IMG/VR virus record: IMGVR_UViG_3300020469_000256
Location: 1 to 24,359 of that record
Source of the DNA: a virus
Strand: one strand, 5' to 3'
Length of the DNA stretch: 24,359 nt
Shown: one piece after another, positions 1 through 6,634 of the stretch
How positions within the stretch are numbered: position 1 is the first letter of the stretch
How the letters are laid out: each line of letters begins with the position of its first letter
Made by a program: the position numbers and the translations under genes
The notes under the pieces: model-generated
Database searches by the model: none
What the model was told of the DNA's origin: nothing
The model's input: the letters and a program-made list of their open reading frames with translations, nothing else

Positions 1-129
1 AAAGATGACACAAAAGCTTGGCAGTTGGAAACAACTACTAGAGCTGCTGGAATTATAGAAAAATGGGATATAACCACAGACTATACAATAAACTCTACTA
101 CAAATTCCTTCTCTGTCTTCTCACAGTAG
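1..129 (+). CDS. C-terminal end of an unidentified (probably structural) phage protein, partial
   Basis: Frame 1 is open from the left edge and ends with TAG at 127-129, giving 42 residues rich in Thr, Asn and Ser (ends TNSFSVFSQ). The composition resembles the end of a tail or fibre protein, and the position before the packaging genes is where T7-like phages keep internal virion, tail fibre and lysis genes. It overlaps the next gene by 67 bases, an unusually long overlap for this genome, so either the following start is internal or the two truly overlap. The start and domain content lie outside the window, so the product cannot be named. Confidence 0.6.
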   Translation, partial: KDDTKAWQLETTTRAAGIIEKWDITTDYTINSTTNSFSVFSQ

Positions 130-584
130 GCAGTCCAGTATTTGCTGAAGGAGATACCAATAATAATGCGAATCCAGTGGCAGCCGCTACCGGAAACGTT
201 TCAAATCAAGCCGTAATGTTTCAGAATAATGGTGCTCCTTCGAGACAGCAGTTCAGCACTGGGAACTCGTGCAATGGGAGCACTATGACATTTAGTCCAT
301 TTTATATGGGAAATGATGTGCAACCTGAAACTGAAGACGGATATGTCATAAACGAAAACTGGGGATTTCAAATTAATTTTATGGTCCCCTTAAATAGAGA
401 TCTGACCGACCAATGTGAACGCATCGCTGCGTTGCATGAAAGGAATATGAGACTTTCTCAAGAAATGACTAGAGCACTTAAATGTGCCGAACTACAGCGG
501 AAAGGGTTCACCTTCCGACCCAATACAGATTCAGCAAAATTATGTGCTGATGTCGTACCTATCCAATTAACACAACAAAATTAA
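63..584 (+). CDS. Exported protein with N-terminal signal peptide, unknown function
   Basis: 173 residues. The N-terminus is a clear Sec-type signal: a basic segment (HRLYNKLYYK), a hydrophobic core (FLLCLLTVG) and a likely signal peptidase I site after VFA at about residue 28. The mature part begins with an Asn-rich low-complexity stretch and continues into a domain with a central aromatic and Gly region and a charged, probably helical segment at about 115-140 (RIAALHERNMRLSQEMTRAL). Four Cys in the mature part could form disulfides in the periplasm. ATG 63 is the only start that includes the signal. It sits between a structural gene and the terminase genes, where lysis genes often lie, so a role at the envelope is possible, but no known lysis domain is recognisable. 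Confidence 0.7.
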   Translation: MGYNHRLYNKLYYKFLLCLLTVGSPVFAEGDTNNNANPVAAATGNVSNQAVMFQNNGAPSRQQFSTGNSCNGSTMTFSPFYMGNDVQPETEDGYVINENWGFQINFMVPLNRDLTDQCERIAALHERNMRLSQEMTRALKCAELQRKGFTFRPNTDSAKLCADVVPIQLTQQN

Positions 585-585
585 A

Positions 586-744
586 ATGTTAGCACTAGCA
601 AAACCATTCGTACTTTCTGCATTAAGAAGTCCAAAATTTAAAACATTCGTTATTGACCTACTACAAAAGTTAGTAGAGCAATCAGATAACGACCTTGACG
701 ATAAAGCATTAGCAATAGTTAAAAAAGGTTTAGGAATCGAATGA
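586..744 (+). CDS. Small conserved-looking phage protein, unknown function
   Basis: 52 residues starting MLALAKPFVLSALRSP, too short for most gene callers. The N-terminal 30 residues are amphipathic and mildly hydrophobic without a clear membrane segment; the C-terminal part is acidic (QSDNDLDDKA) and ends in a Lys- and Gly-containing tail. It begins 1 base after the previous stop and its TGA overlaps the ATG of the next gene in an ATGA arrangement, which strongly supports translation as part of the packaging operon. Position directly before the small terminase suggests a minor role in lysis or packaging; this is inference from context only. Confidence 0.65.
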   Translation: MLALAKPFVLSALRSPKFKTFVIDLLQKLVEQSDNDLDDKALAIVKKGLGIE

Positions 745-986
745 ATAAAAAAGCAACCGAAGACCAATTCAACGAGTTGCATAATTTAGTTACTACAGAA
801 TTTTTGAGCCGTATAAAAAACGGAGAAGCCACTACTCAAGATTTAAAAGCAGCTTGTGATTGGTTAAAAACAAATGACATTAATGGTGTAGCTCATGAAG
901 GTACAGCATTAGATGAATTGGCAAAAATAATGCCATCAATAGATCCAGAATCTGTACAGAGAAGGATGTATGCAAAAAACCGCTAG
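741..986 (+). CDS. Terminase small subunit (T7 gp18-type DNA maturase A)
   Basis: 81 residues. The charged helical N-terminus (NELHNLVTTEFLSRIKNG), the segment TTQDLKAACDWLKTNDI and the C-terminal MPSIDPESVQRRMY resemble the small packaging protein of T7-like phages, which recognises concatemer ends and helps the large terminase cut and package DNA. Length fits gp18 (about 90 residues). Context supports this: the large terminase follows four genes later. Its start overlaps the preceding stop (ATGA), and its end overlaps the next gene by 17 bases. The call rests on family resemblance and position; no catalytic motif is expected in this subunit. Confidence 0.75.
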   Translation: MNKKATEDQFNELHNLVTTEFLSRIKNGEATTQDLKAACDWLKTNDINGVAHEGTALDELAKIMPSIDPESVQRRMYAKNR

Positions 987-1203
987 ATATTATTCAAGAA
1001 ATCCAGAAGCACGAGCCAAACGTCTAAAACAACAAACTGAATACGAAAAACAACCACATCGTAGAAGGAATAGAACAAAGTTAGCCATGCTTAATCGCAA
1101 GATGGGCAAGGTTGGCGATGGTAAAGACGTATCTCATAGAAAAAATGGCAGTGTATTTCTTGAAAAACAATCAAAAAACAGAGCTAGGAAAGGTAAAGCA
1201 TGA
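970..1203 (+). CDS. Small basic protein of the packaging module, unknown function
   Basis: 77 residues with very high Arg and Lys content and almost no hydrophobic core: SRNPEARAKRLKQQ, RRRNRTKLAMLNRKMG, GDGKDVSHRKNG and SKNRARKGKA. Similar short basic proteins with a GDGKD-S-H pattern and an SKNRAR-like end are familiar beside terminase or HNH genes of marine phages, but I know no assigned function. It probably binds DNA or RNA. It overlaps the small terminase by 17 bases and the HNH gene by 4 (ATGA), so it appears co-translated with both. Confidence 0.7.
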   Translation: MQKTARYYSRNPEARAKRLKQQTEYEKQPHRRRNRTKLAMLNRKMGKVGDGKDVSHRKNGSVFLEKQSKNRARKGKA

Positions 1204-1544
1204 CCCCATTACTACCTAGTCCAAAACATTACTTATACAACTTAATAACCATGACAAGTCCCGAAGCAAAAAAGCTATGGCGTAAAGCTATAAAGGAACA
1301 TTTCAACTGTACATGTGTTTATTGCGGAAAAAATTATGAACGAAACGAACTTACGATTGATCATGTTACACCGAGAAGTAAAGGAGGCGATAGCTCACTT
1401 AGAAATCTCGTCCCCGCCTGTAGAAAATGTAATAAGGACAAAGGTAGTAAAGAATGGAAAGCTTATATGCGACAAGCTCATGGAGTAAATCCAAAAAGAG
1501 AAGAATTAATTTTTAATCACATCGGTTTAAATGAAAAAACCTAA
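1200..1544 (+). CDS. HNH endonuclease
   Basis: 114 residues. A classical zinc-containing HNH core is present: CVYCG at about 38-42, then TIDHVTPRSKGG with the first His, SSLRNLVPACRKCN with the central Asn and second Cys pair, and DKGSK in place of the last His, as in many HNH proteins. The family makes metal-dependent DNA nicks or breaks. Next to terminase, HNH proteins of other phages help cut concatemers; a free-standing homing endonuclease is the alternative. The start at 1200 overlaps the previous stop (ATGA); ATG 1251 is a possible alternative that would not affect the domain. Confidence 0.88.
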   Translation: MTPLLPSPKHYLYNLITMTSPEAKKLWRKAIKEHFNCTCVYCGKNYERNELTIDHVTPRSKGGDSSLRNLVPACRKCNKDKGSKEWKAYMRQAHGVNPKREELIFNHIGLNEKT

Positions 1545-2943
1545 TTTAAGAAGCATAAAAGGTCCGAATAGGGCCGCAAAATATGCAAAACAAATGAAGG
1601 CATACACAAAATACCTTCAATCAGCTGGAAAACTCGTTAAATCTCCTGGAGGCAAGGTTGTTAAATCTCCTGGAGGCAAGCTAGCTACAAAAACACCTGG
1701 AGGGAAACTTGTAAAATCACCTGGAGGTAAGGTTGTTAAATCTCCTAAAGGTGAAGTAGTCAAATCTCCTAAAGGTGAAATAACTAAGTCTCAAAAAGGC
1801 AAGTTACTTAAAACTAACAACAAAGGAGTTATCTCAGAAACAGCCAATTTTTCTAAAGATAAAGTTACTGCAAGAGGTACAAGAACAGGTAAGCCTGGTA
1901 AAAATATAAAATTACTAGAAAGTAGAAAAGGTGCTAAAGGACAAAATTATCAAGCACCTAAAATACCTAAATCGGCTAGAAAAACTTCTAGAGCTGGTAG
2001 GTTTGTAGATAGAGTTACAACCCAACAAAAATCATCTGCAAAAGGACTTGGTAAAAGATTAAATAAATTAAATCGCATCAGGCAAACTTTAAAAACAGTT
2101 AAACAAGGTGATCCAGGGAAATTACTTAAGGCTTCAGAAAAAGCACAAAGAACTTTAAAAATAACAAGAGGAGCAAAAAGTCTACGCGGTATACTAAATC
2201 CTAAAAATTTTAAAAATCTTAGCAGTATCAAAACAGCTGGAGCAGGGTATGTTTTAAATTCATTAGCTGATGTTGGTGTTAGAAGATTAAGTAGATCTAT
2301 TAGTAATAAAATATTCAGAAAAGGTGAAAAGCCAGAAACTCAAAAGGAATATAACGCTAGAATTGAAAAACTGAAAGGCTTAAGTCGTAGTGAAAAAAAG
2401 GCACTATTAGATAAGCAGAAAGGTAAAACAGTAAAAGCTAAAACTCCAATAGTTTCTGCTGGTAGCAATAATAAAAAAAGAAATAAGAAAAAAGTAGTAA
2501 AACAAGTTACAAACAAAACTTCTACTCCTACTACAAATAAGATTAATAAAATTAAGGCATCAGACTTTGATAGTAGAAAAACTAAAGTAGAAAAGAAAGT
2601 AGAAAAGAAAGTTACTCCAATAGTTGATAAAAAAGTTACTCCAATAGTAAAAACTAAGACTACTGTTACTCCAACTGTAAATAAAACCACTAAACCAGTT
2701 TCTACAAATACTACTACAAAAAAATCTTCAACTAATCCATTTAGAAGAACTAAAGGTGAAGGTGTTGAAGGTAAGAGTGATGGTTATAGAGGCGATACAC
2801 GAATTACTAGAAGACTTAAAAAGTCTGGTTTTACTGAAACTCGTTTAGCAAAACTAAGAGAAAAAAATGCTGCATTTCAAAAGGCTAAAAAAGGCGGTAA
2901 GGAAGCAATGAAAGCTTATCGCAAAACATATCCTAAAAAATAA
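1531..2943 (+). CDS. Long Lys-rich protein with N-terminal histone-tail-like repeats
   Basis: 470 residues, extremely rich in Lys, Thr, Ser and Val. Residues about 34-99 hold roughly eight degenerate 8-residue repeats built on KVVKSPGG or KVVKSPKG (nucleotides about 1630-1830). A second repetitive tract lies at about 350-400 (KKVEKKVTPIV, then KTTVTPTVNK). The C-terminal 60 residues (TRITRRLKKSGF, LAKLREKNAAFQ) look like a short folded helical domain. S-P-K/G-K units resemble the DNA-binding tails of eukaryotic and bacterial H1-like proteins, so DNA condensation or a packaged internal protein is a reasonable guess. It starts inside the end of the HNH gene and ends with a one-base TAATG overlap with the next gene. 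No enzyme motif is seen. Confidence 0.75.
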   Translation: MKKPNLRSIKGPNRAAKYAKQMKAYTKYLQSAGKLVKSPGGKVVKSPGGKLATKTPGGKLVKSPGGKVVKSPKGEVVKSPKGEITKSQKGKLLKTNNKGVISETANFSKDKVTARGTRTGKPGKNIKLLESRKGAKGQNYQAPKIPKSARKTSRAGRFVDRVTTQQKSSAKGLGKRLNKLNRIRQTLKTVKQGDPGKLLKASEKAQRTLKITRGAKSLRGILNPKNFKNLSSIKTAGAGYVLNSLADVGVRRLSRSISNKIFRKGEKPETQKEYNARIEKLKGLSRSEKKALLDKQKGKTVKAKTPIVSAGSNNKKRNKKKVVKQVTNKTSTPTTNKINKIKASDFDSRKTKVEKKVEKKVTPIVDKKVTPIVKTKTTVTPTVNKTTKPVSTNTTTKKSSTNPFRRTKGEGVEGKSDGYRGDTRITRRLKKSGFTETRLAKLREKNAAFQKAKKGGKEAMKAYRKTYPKK

Positions 2944-3152
2944 TGGAACAGATGTATCAAAATAGGGACTCTCTCCTTATTAAGAAACCAGCTGGTCCTG
3001 GTAAGAAGAAAAAGAAAAAAAAGAAGAACCCATTATTAGATGGAGCTAAACGTCTTTTACTTAATAAGAAAAATGTTGCACCAGCTGCAAAGGCTATGCA
3101 ATCAATAACTGACAGAAATAAAAGACTTCAAAAATTAATAGACGGTATGTAA
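2943..3152 (+). CDS. Small poly-lysine protein, unknown function
   Basis: 69 residues. Residues 15-30 are mostly Lys (GPGKKKKKKKKNP), encoded by an A-rich run near 3003-3028; the C-terminal half (AAKAMQSITDRNKRLQKLIDG) should form a helix. Start and stop each overlap the neighbours by a single base (TAATG), so it is part of the packaging operon, between the Lys-rich repeat protein and the large terminase. Its charge suggests nucleic acid binding. The A-rich coding run could cause polymerase or ribosome slippage. Confidence 0.65.
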   Translation: MEQMYQNRDSLLIKKPAGPGKKKKKKKKNPLLDGAKRLLLNKKNVAPAAKAMQSITDRNKRLQKLIDGM

Positions 3153-4882
3153 TGACAGATGTCATAGCAGAGTTGAAAGGCGATTTTAAGCTGTTCCTAC
3201 AGGCATTGTGGGATCAGCTTGATCTTCCCGAACCAACAAGAGCACAATATGCCATAGCAGATTATCTACAACACGGACCTAAACGATTACAGATCCAGGC
3301 GTTTCGTGGTGTTGGTAAATCCTGGATAACAGCCGGGTTTGTTTTATGGACATTATTTAAAAACAACGAAAAAAAGATAATGATTATTTCTGCATCTAAG
3401 GATAGAGCAGATAACATGTCGATTTTTTTACAGAAACTAATAGTAGAAACACCGTGGTTAAATCACCTACAACCAACAAACGAAGATGCAAGATGGTCCA
3501 GGATCAGCTTCGATGTAGCTTGTCCTCCGCACCAAGCACCTTCCGTCAAATCCCTTGGTATCACTTCGCAGTTGACCGGGTCCAGGGCCGATTTTATTTT
3601 ACTAGACGATGTAGAAGTTCCTGGAAACAGTATGACGGAGTTAATGCGTGAAAAACTTCTTCAACTTTGTACGGAGACCGAATCCATCCTCACACCATCG
3701 GATGATTCTCGTATTTGTTTCCTTGGGACTTATCAGAATAGCTTTAGTATTTATACTCGCCTTGCAGAGCGGAATTATAAACCGTTTGTTTGGCCAGCCC
3801 GATATCCAAGAAAAACAGAGTCTTATGGAGGACTCCTAGCACCACAACTCTATGAAGATATAGAAAGAGGTGTAGATCCAGGTGAATGTACTGACCCAGA
3901 TAGATTTGATGATGAAGACTTACTACAAAGAGAAGCTTCAATGGGTAAAAGCAACTTTATGCTTCAATTTATGCTCGATACAAGCTTATCCGATGCTTCG
4001 AAGTTTCCTCTTAAGTTTGCTGATCTTATTGTTACTTCTGTTAACCCAACTACCGCTCCAGAAGCAATTATATGGTGCTCCGATCCAAGTAATGTCATCA
4101 AGGATTTACCAACAGTTGGACTTCCTGGAGATTACTTCTACTCCCCTATGCAAACAAAAGGTGAGTGGTCAGAATATAACCAGACAATTGCCAGTCTTGA
4201 TCCATCAGGCCGTGGCTCCGATGAAACAGCAGTCTCGTACCTTTCAGAAAAAAACGGTATCATCTACCTGCATGAAATTCGAGCCTACAGAGATGGTTAT
4301 TCAGACAATACCTTGCTTGATATCCTTAAAGGATGCAAAAAATATGGAGTTACAAAGATGGTTATTGAGACAAACTTCGGAGATGGTATAGTCTCTGAAC
4401 TTGTCAAAAAACATTGTATACAAACTAAAAACTATATAGATATAGAAGAGGTTAGAGCTAACGTCCGTAAAGAAGACAGGATAATAGATGCCTTAGAACC
4501 TGTCATGAACCAACATAGATTAGTTGTTGATCGTAAGGTTATCGAATGGGACTTCGCTAGTAATCCTAAGTTACCTCCAGAAGAACGTATCGGTTATATG
4601 TTGTTCGGACAAATGTCTAAAATGACCAGGGCTAAGTTCGCAATAAGACATGATGATAGGCTTGATTGCCTTGCCCAGGGTGTTAAATACTTTACAGAGT
4701 GTCTAGCAGTTTCAGCATTAGAACAGATTAAGTTAAGAAAACAACTTGAGTGGGATGACATGATTAAAGGATTTCTAGATGATCCTCAATCATCTGCTAA
4801 TCACCTAGTTATGGGAATGAATTATAAGCAAAGACAAGAAGCTAGAGGACAAGAAATAGATAACGATAATACTTGGGCTTGA
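3152..4882 (+). CDS. Terminase large subunit (T7 gp19-type packaging ATPase and nuclease)
   Basis: 576 residues, close to T7 gp19. The N-terminal ATPase has a Walker A motif AFRGVGKSW at about 50-58, the coupling region IMIISASKDRAD at 76-87 and a Walker B FILLDDVE at 148-155. The C-terminal RNase H-like nuclease carries ASLDPSGRGSDETA near 347 (first acidic residue), a middle segment EDRIIDALEPVMNQHR and the final acidic cluster HDDRLDCLAQGV near 500. It pumps concatemeric DNA into the prohead through the portal and cuts it to unit length. It starts on the stop of the preceding gene (TAATG). It ends the rightward packaging operon: a terminator-like hairpin follows within 50 bases. Confidence 0.96.
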   Translation: MTDVIAELKGDFKLFLQALWDQLDLPEPTRAQYAIADYLQHGPKRLQIQAFRGVGKSWITAGFVLWTLFKNNEKKIMIISASKDRADNMSIFLQKLIVETPWLNHLQPTNEDARWSRISFDVACPPHQAPSVKSLGITSQLTGSRADFILLDDVEVPGNSMTELMREKLLQLCTETESILTPSDDSRICFLGTYQNSFSIYTRLAERNYKPFVWPARYPRKTESYGGLLAPQLYEDIERGVDPGECTDPDRFDDEDLLQREASMGKSNFMLQFMLDTSLSDASKFPLKFADLIVTSVNPTTAPEAIIWCSDPSNVIKDLPTVGLPGDYFYSPMQTKGEWSEYNQTIASLDPSGRGSDETAVSYLSEKNGIIYLHEIRAYRDGYSDNTLLDILKGCKKYGVTKMVIETNFGDGIVSELVKKHCIQTKNYIDIEEVRANVRKEDRIIDALEPVMNQHRLVVDRKVIEWDFASNPKLPPEERIGYMLFGQMSKMTRAKFAIRHDDRLDCLAQGVKYFTECLAVSALEQIKLRKQLEWDDMIKGFLDDPQSSANHLVMGMNYKQRQEARGQEIDNDNTWA

Positions 4883-4883
4883 G

Positions 4884-4903
4884 CAACCCCTCCCTGTACA
4901 GGG
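4884..4903 (+). repeat. 20-base repeat with 12-base palindrome, copy 1 (intergenic)
   Basis: CAACCCCTCCCTGTACAGGG lies two bases after the terminase stop and recurs exactly at 11877-11896 inside the RNA polymerase gene. The last 12 bases (CCCTGTACAGGG) are a perfect palindrome. Here the flank adds a further G and an AGAGAAGGG segment, so the RNA can form a longer CCCCT/AGGGG-based hairpin; a similar CCCCT-CAT-AGGGG hairpin follows at 4922-4934. Confidence 0.75.
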
Positions 4904-4929
4904 GAGAGAAGGGTGGACTCGCCCCTCAT

Positions 4930-4962
4930 AGGGGAAGACACAATCTTCCTCTATTTATTATT
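4930..4962 (+). terminator. Probable terminator at the end of the packaging operon
   Basis: AGGGGAAGA (4930-4938) pairs with TCTTCCTCT (4944-4952) as a 9-pair stem with one G-U pair and a CACAA loop, followed by ATTTATTATT. The run is not a pure T tract, but the stem and the position 50 bases after the terminase gene fit a late terminator. Confidence 0.55.
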
Positions 4963-5046
4963 GTCAGCGAGCGAAGCGAGCGGGTGAATCAATAATTCTT
5001 TGTTTAGGGTTCTTAAATCCTATTTAATAATATATATATACATAGT

Positions 5047-5214
5047 ATGAAAAACTATCTCCTACGGATATACGAGGAGAGGTTAAAAGTAGTAATAGAA
5101 AAAATAAAGTACGCTTTAAAACTACAAAGATGGCCACTCTTAGATCCAAAAGCTCAAAGACTTGAGTTAAAGAAAATGTATTTAGAAAGACTTTTACAGA
5201 AACGTTTTAAATGA
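5047..5214 (+). CDS. Small basic protein, unknown function
   Basis: 55 residues (MKNYLLRIYEERLKVVIEK...), rich in Leu, Lys and Arg, probably one or two amphipathic helices with no membrane segment. Too short for the usual cut-off, but its TGA overlaps the ATG of the following gene (ATGA at 5211), which supports it. It lies after the terminase terminator in the position of the small T7 genes 19.2-19.5 or the first left-end genes. No function can be assigned. Confidence 0.55.
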   Translation: MKNYLLRIYEERLKVVIEKIKYALKLQRWPLLDPKAQRLELKKMYLERLLQKRFK

Positions 5215-5480
5215 CAAAATTAAAAACAGGTAAATTTAAAAAACTCTATAAATTACTAAAAACTCCTTTTACTCCATTAAATTGGTTGATCTTAGGGTTC
5301 TTAGTAGGTGTAGAAGAACAATATATAGATCTAAGTGTTAAACAAAACTTAGATAGTGAAATTCATAGGTACAAAGAAGAACAATCTAGGCTATATAACA
5401 AGCAACAAAACATAGTCTATGACAAGGAGGATAATTCTTTTTCAATCTACTACAAAGACGATAAGCCTGATAATTTTTGA
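5211..5480 (+). CDS. Small protein with one predicted membrane segment
   Basis: 89 residues: a basic N-terminus (KLKTGKFKKLYKLLK), one short hydrophobic segment at about 27-41 (LNWLILGFLVGV) and a long charged, Gln- and Lys-rich C-terminal part with probable coiled-coil character. The layout would place the basic end in the cytoplasm. Spanin, holin or another envelope protein are possible, but nothing diagnostic is present. It follows a small basic gene by ATGA overlap and is the last gene before the gene-free junction region. A perfect 12-base palindrome (CAGAAATTTCTG) starts directly after its stop. Confidence 0.55.
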   Translation: MTKLKTGKFKKLYKLLKTPFTPLNWLILGFLVGVEEQYIDLSVKQNLDSEIHRYKEEQSRLYNKQQNIVYDKEDNSFSIYYKDDKPDNF

Positions 5481-5592
5481 CAGAAATTTCTGAGGTCCTT
5501 AATCACATACGTTTAAGGAAGGACTCCCCCCGGTGGCATTTTCGCGGTTTGTTAATGATTATGTTTATAAAACATACGCGATTTACTGGGAT

Positions 5593-5620
5593 TTGAGAGA
5601 ATATTGCATAATTTTATAGT
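5593..5620 (+). promoter_or_regulatory. Sigma70-like early promoter
   Basis: TTGAGA (5593-5598) and TATAGT (5615-5620) are separated by 16 bases; each matches the consensus boxes at five of six positions. Predicted start near 5627. Position left of the early genes suits a host-polymerase promoter. A weak TTATA/TATAA hairpin with six T bases (5614-5635) overlaps it. Confidence 0.5.
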
Positions 5621-5736
5621 TTTTATAACTTTTTTGTAAACGTTCCGTCTTTTTTGCGTGGCCTGTACGCTTGCAAAAATTCTAGGTATCAACTGACTTT
5701 ATATACAAATAAATAATATCTTTATATTCTATTTAA

Positions 5737-5766
5737 TAGACATAAGCGGATAGATCCGGCTAATAT
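5737..5766 (+). promoter_or_regulatory. Possible second sigma70-like promoter
   Basis: TAGACA (5737-5742, five of six to the -35 consensus) and TAATAT (5761-5766) are 18 bases apart, in an AT-rich tract. Weaker than the 5593 promoter and easily produced by chance at this base composition. Confidence 0.3.
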
Positions 5767-5889
5767 ATAAATAGTTATATTTTTAATTTATTCTTCAATC
5801 CTAAATACAGTTAACAACGGCAACAGCTGGACCGAACAAAAGTAAGTCTGTTTTATAAATTGCTCTAACTATAAATAGAGTCTCGGAAC

Positions 5890-5920
5890 TGATCAAACCG
5901 CGTGAAGTGATCATTTTTTT
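5890..5920 (+). terminator. Possible terminator in early leader
   Basis: TGATCA (5890-5895) and TGATCA (5908-5913), a self-complementary hexamer, can pair across a 12-base loop and are followed by seven T bases (5914-5920). The stem is short and AT-rich, so efficiency is uncertain. It would end a leader RNA of about 290 bases from the 5593 promoter. Confidence 0.4.
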
Positions 5921-5948
5921 ACTTTAATCAATCCGATTAAGTAACTAA

Positions 5949-5991
5949 TGCGGTAATGGCATTCTTTAGGGTTCGATTCCTTAAACCGCAA
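5949..5991 (+). ncRNA. Mini tRNA-like RNA 1 (acceptor stem plus T arm only)
   Basis: TGCGGTA (5949-5955) pairs with AACCGCA (5984-5990) at six of seven positions as an acceptor stem. TAGGG (5967-5971) and CCTTA (5979-5983) form a 5-pair T stem (one G-U) around the canonical T loop TTCGATT (5972-5978). An A at 5991 sits in the discriminator position; CCA is not encoded. Between the acceptor strand and T stem, where a tRNA has D, anticodon and variable parts (about 41 bases), there are only 11 bases (ATGGCATTCTT). A terminator hairpin begins two bases later. A second element of the same plan is at 7337-7381. The topology equals the minimal substrate recognised by RNase P and CCA-adding enzyme. 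Function unknown; it cannot decode. Confidence 0.6.
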
Positions 5992-5992
5992 T

Positions 5993-6017
5993 AACCATAT
6001 TTTTTATGGTTTTTATT
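5993..6017 (+). terminator. Terminator directly after mini tRNA-like RNA 1
   Basis: AACCATA (5993-5999) pairs with TATGGTT (6005-6011) around a TTTTT loop, followed by TTTATT. A 7-pair stem with a short U-rich tail is consistent with an intrinsic terminator, though AT-rich. It contains the in-frame ATG at 6006, which argues against that codon as the start of the next gene. Confidence 0.55.
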
Positions 6018-6031
6018 CACAATCACAATCA
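6014..6031 (+). repeat. Early-region repeat TATTCACAATCACAATCA, copy 1
   Basis: 18 bases identical to 6617-6634; the last 16 are also at 7165-7180. The core is two tandem CACAAT units between TT and CA. This copy follows the terminator at 5993-6017 and ends 10 bases before the ATG at 6042. No recognisable Shine-Dalgarno sequence separates it from the start. Confidence 0.75.
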
Positions 6032-6041
6032 GTTATTACTT

Positions 6042-6368
6042 ATGACTAGCTCACTAACAGCTTTTCAACTTGAAAACTTTTCAGAATTACAAGCTTATTG
6101 CTTCACACATTTAGAGGCAATGCATGCAATTAAAACACTGAAAAAAACCCGCGGCAATGCATACAAAATAATCAACATGCACAGGATGGCCGAAGAACCA
6201 GCAGAACCAAAGGAAAAAAAGGATTTTATTACATGGTTTATAAACCTTGATAACGACCCAAAAAACGAAGAAAGAATTATAAACCTTTTATATAAAAAGG
6301 GATATTCTGCACGACTAGCAGAGAGAAGATACAGGGAAGCAGTAAACGCATTAAAAGAAGGTTGGTAA
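6042..6368 (+). CDS. Early protein, unknown function
   Basis: 108 residues from ATG 6042 (MTSSLTAFQLENFSEL). The frame extends to ATG 6006, but that codon lies in a terminator hairpin and its extra residues would only translate the early-region repeat, so 6042 is preferred. The protein is charged and mostly helical by composition; the C-terminal third (NEERIINLLYKKGYSARLAERRYREAV) has an HTH-like pattern, which might bind nucleic acid. First gene of a five-gene early set that ends at 7331, followed without a gap by the next gene. No homologous family recognised. Confidence 0.65.
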   Translation: MTSSLTAFQLENFSELQAYCFTHLEAMHAIKTLKKTRGNAYKIINMHRMAEEPAEPKEKKDFITWFINLDNDPKNEERIINLLYKKGYSARLAERRYREAVNALKEGW

Positions 6369-6587
6369 ATGATAACAGTAAATTATGTTTCGGATTTACA
6401 AAAAGCAAAGACCAACAGTGAACTGGCAATTCAAATTCTTGCTAACAATCCAACCAAAGAAAATGCAGATTTTTCCAGACTTCAAAAAAGGATTTATGAC
6501 CATGTTAATTATGGAAAAATGACTTTATTTGAAGCAAACAAAAAAGAAAAATTGAATTTTTTTGATTCAGATTTCGTACTCGTTTAA
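6369..6587 (+). CDS. Small early protein, unknown function
   Basis: 72 residues, starting right after the TAA of the previous gene. The protein is Asn- and Lys-rich with a helical middle (SDLQKAKTNSELAIQILANN) and an aromatic, acidic end (LNFFDSDFVLV). No motif or signal is recognised. The tight junction indicates co-transcription and probably coupled translation. Small left-end proteins of T7-like phages often redirect host functions, but nothing here shows a specific target. Confidence 0.6.
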   Translation: MITVNYVSDLQKAKTNSELAIQILANNPTKENADFSRLQKRIYDHVNYGKMTLFEANKKEKLNFFDSDFVLV

Positions 6588-6616
6588 AAAACTGCACCTG
6601 ATCAAAATTTATTTAC

Positions 6617-6634
6617 TATTCACAATCACAATCA
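6617..6634 (+). repeat. Early-region repeat, copy 2, abutting a start codon
   Basis: Same 18 bases as 6014-6031, here with the last A directly before the ATG at 6635. It fills the space where a Shine-Dalgarno sequence would be expected, so the repeat may be a translation-start or operator element. Confidence 0.75.

Larger units (their letters stand above)
5481..5948 (+). other. Gene-free genome-end junction and early leader region
   Basis: About 470 bases without a credible gene. It starts with hairpins: the palindrome 5481-5492; GAG-TCCTT (5492-5500) pairing with AAGGACTC (5519-5526), or alternatively CCTTAA with TTAAGG; a 7-pair stem TATGTTT/AAACATA at 5560-5576; and TTTTTGC/GCAAAAA around 5650-5680. 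Two sigma70-like promoters, a CTCTA/TAGAG hairpin near 5870 and a terminator at 5890-5920 follow. In T7-like maps this interval, between terminase and the first early genes, carries the direct terminal repeat. If so it was collapsed to one copy here; the exact ends cannot be read from sequence alone. Confidence 0.6.

Noticed and set aside
2340-2690. Minus-strand frames such as 2340-2690, 1950-2231 and 23285-23563
   Set aside because: They are mirror frames of Lys-rich or Glu-rich genes, give Leu/Phe or Ser-only proteins and have no start signals.
3003-3028. Programmed frameshift at the A-rich run of the poly-lysine gene
   Set aside because: The 0 frame continues normally to a stop that overlaps the terminase start, and no useful alternative frame follows.
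3882-4391. Second-frame gene within terminase
   Set aside because: It lies entirely inside a well-conserved gene and its translation has no protein-like pattern.
5949-5991. Full tRNA gene or plain attP copy of a host tRNA 3' end
   Set aside because: A 72-base cloverleaf cannot be drawn: no D or anticodon arm exists upstream that pairs. A simple attP copy would not contain the matching 5' acceptor strand within 18 bases of the T arm, and the same plan recurs at 7337. A host genome search could still revive the attachment-site idea.
6006-6041. Upstream start at ATG 6006 for the first early gene
   Set aside because: The codon is inside a terminator hairpin, and the extra residues only translate the repeat element.
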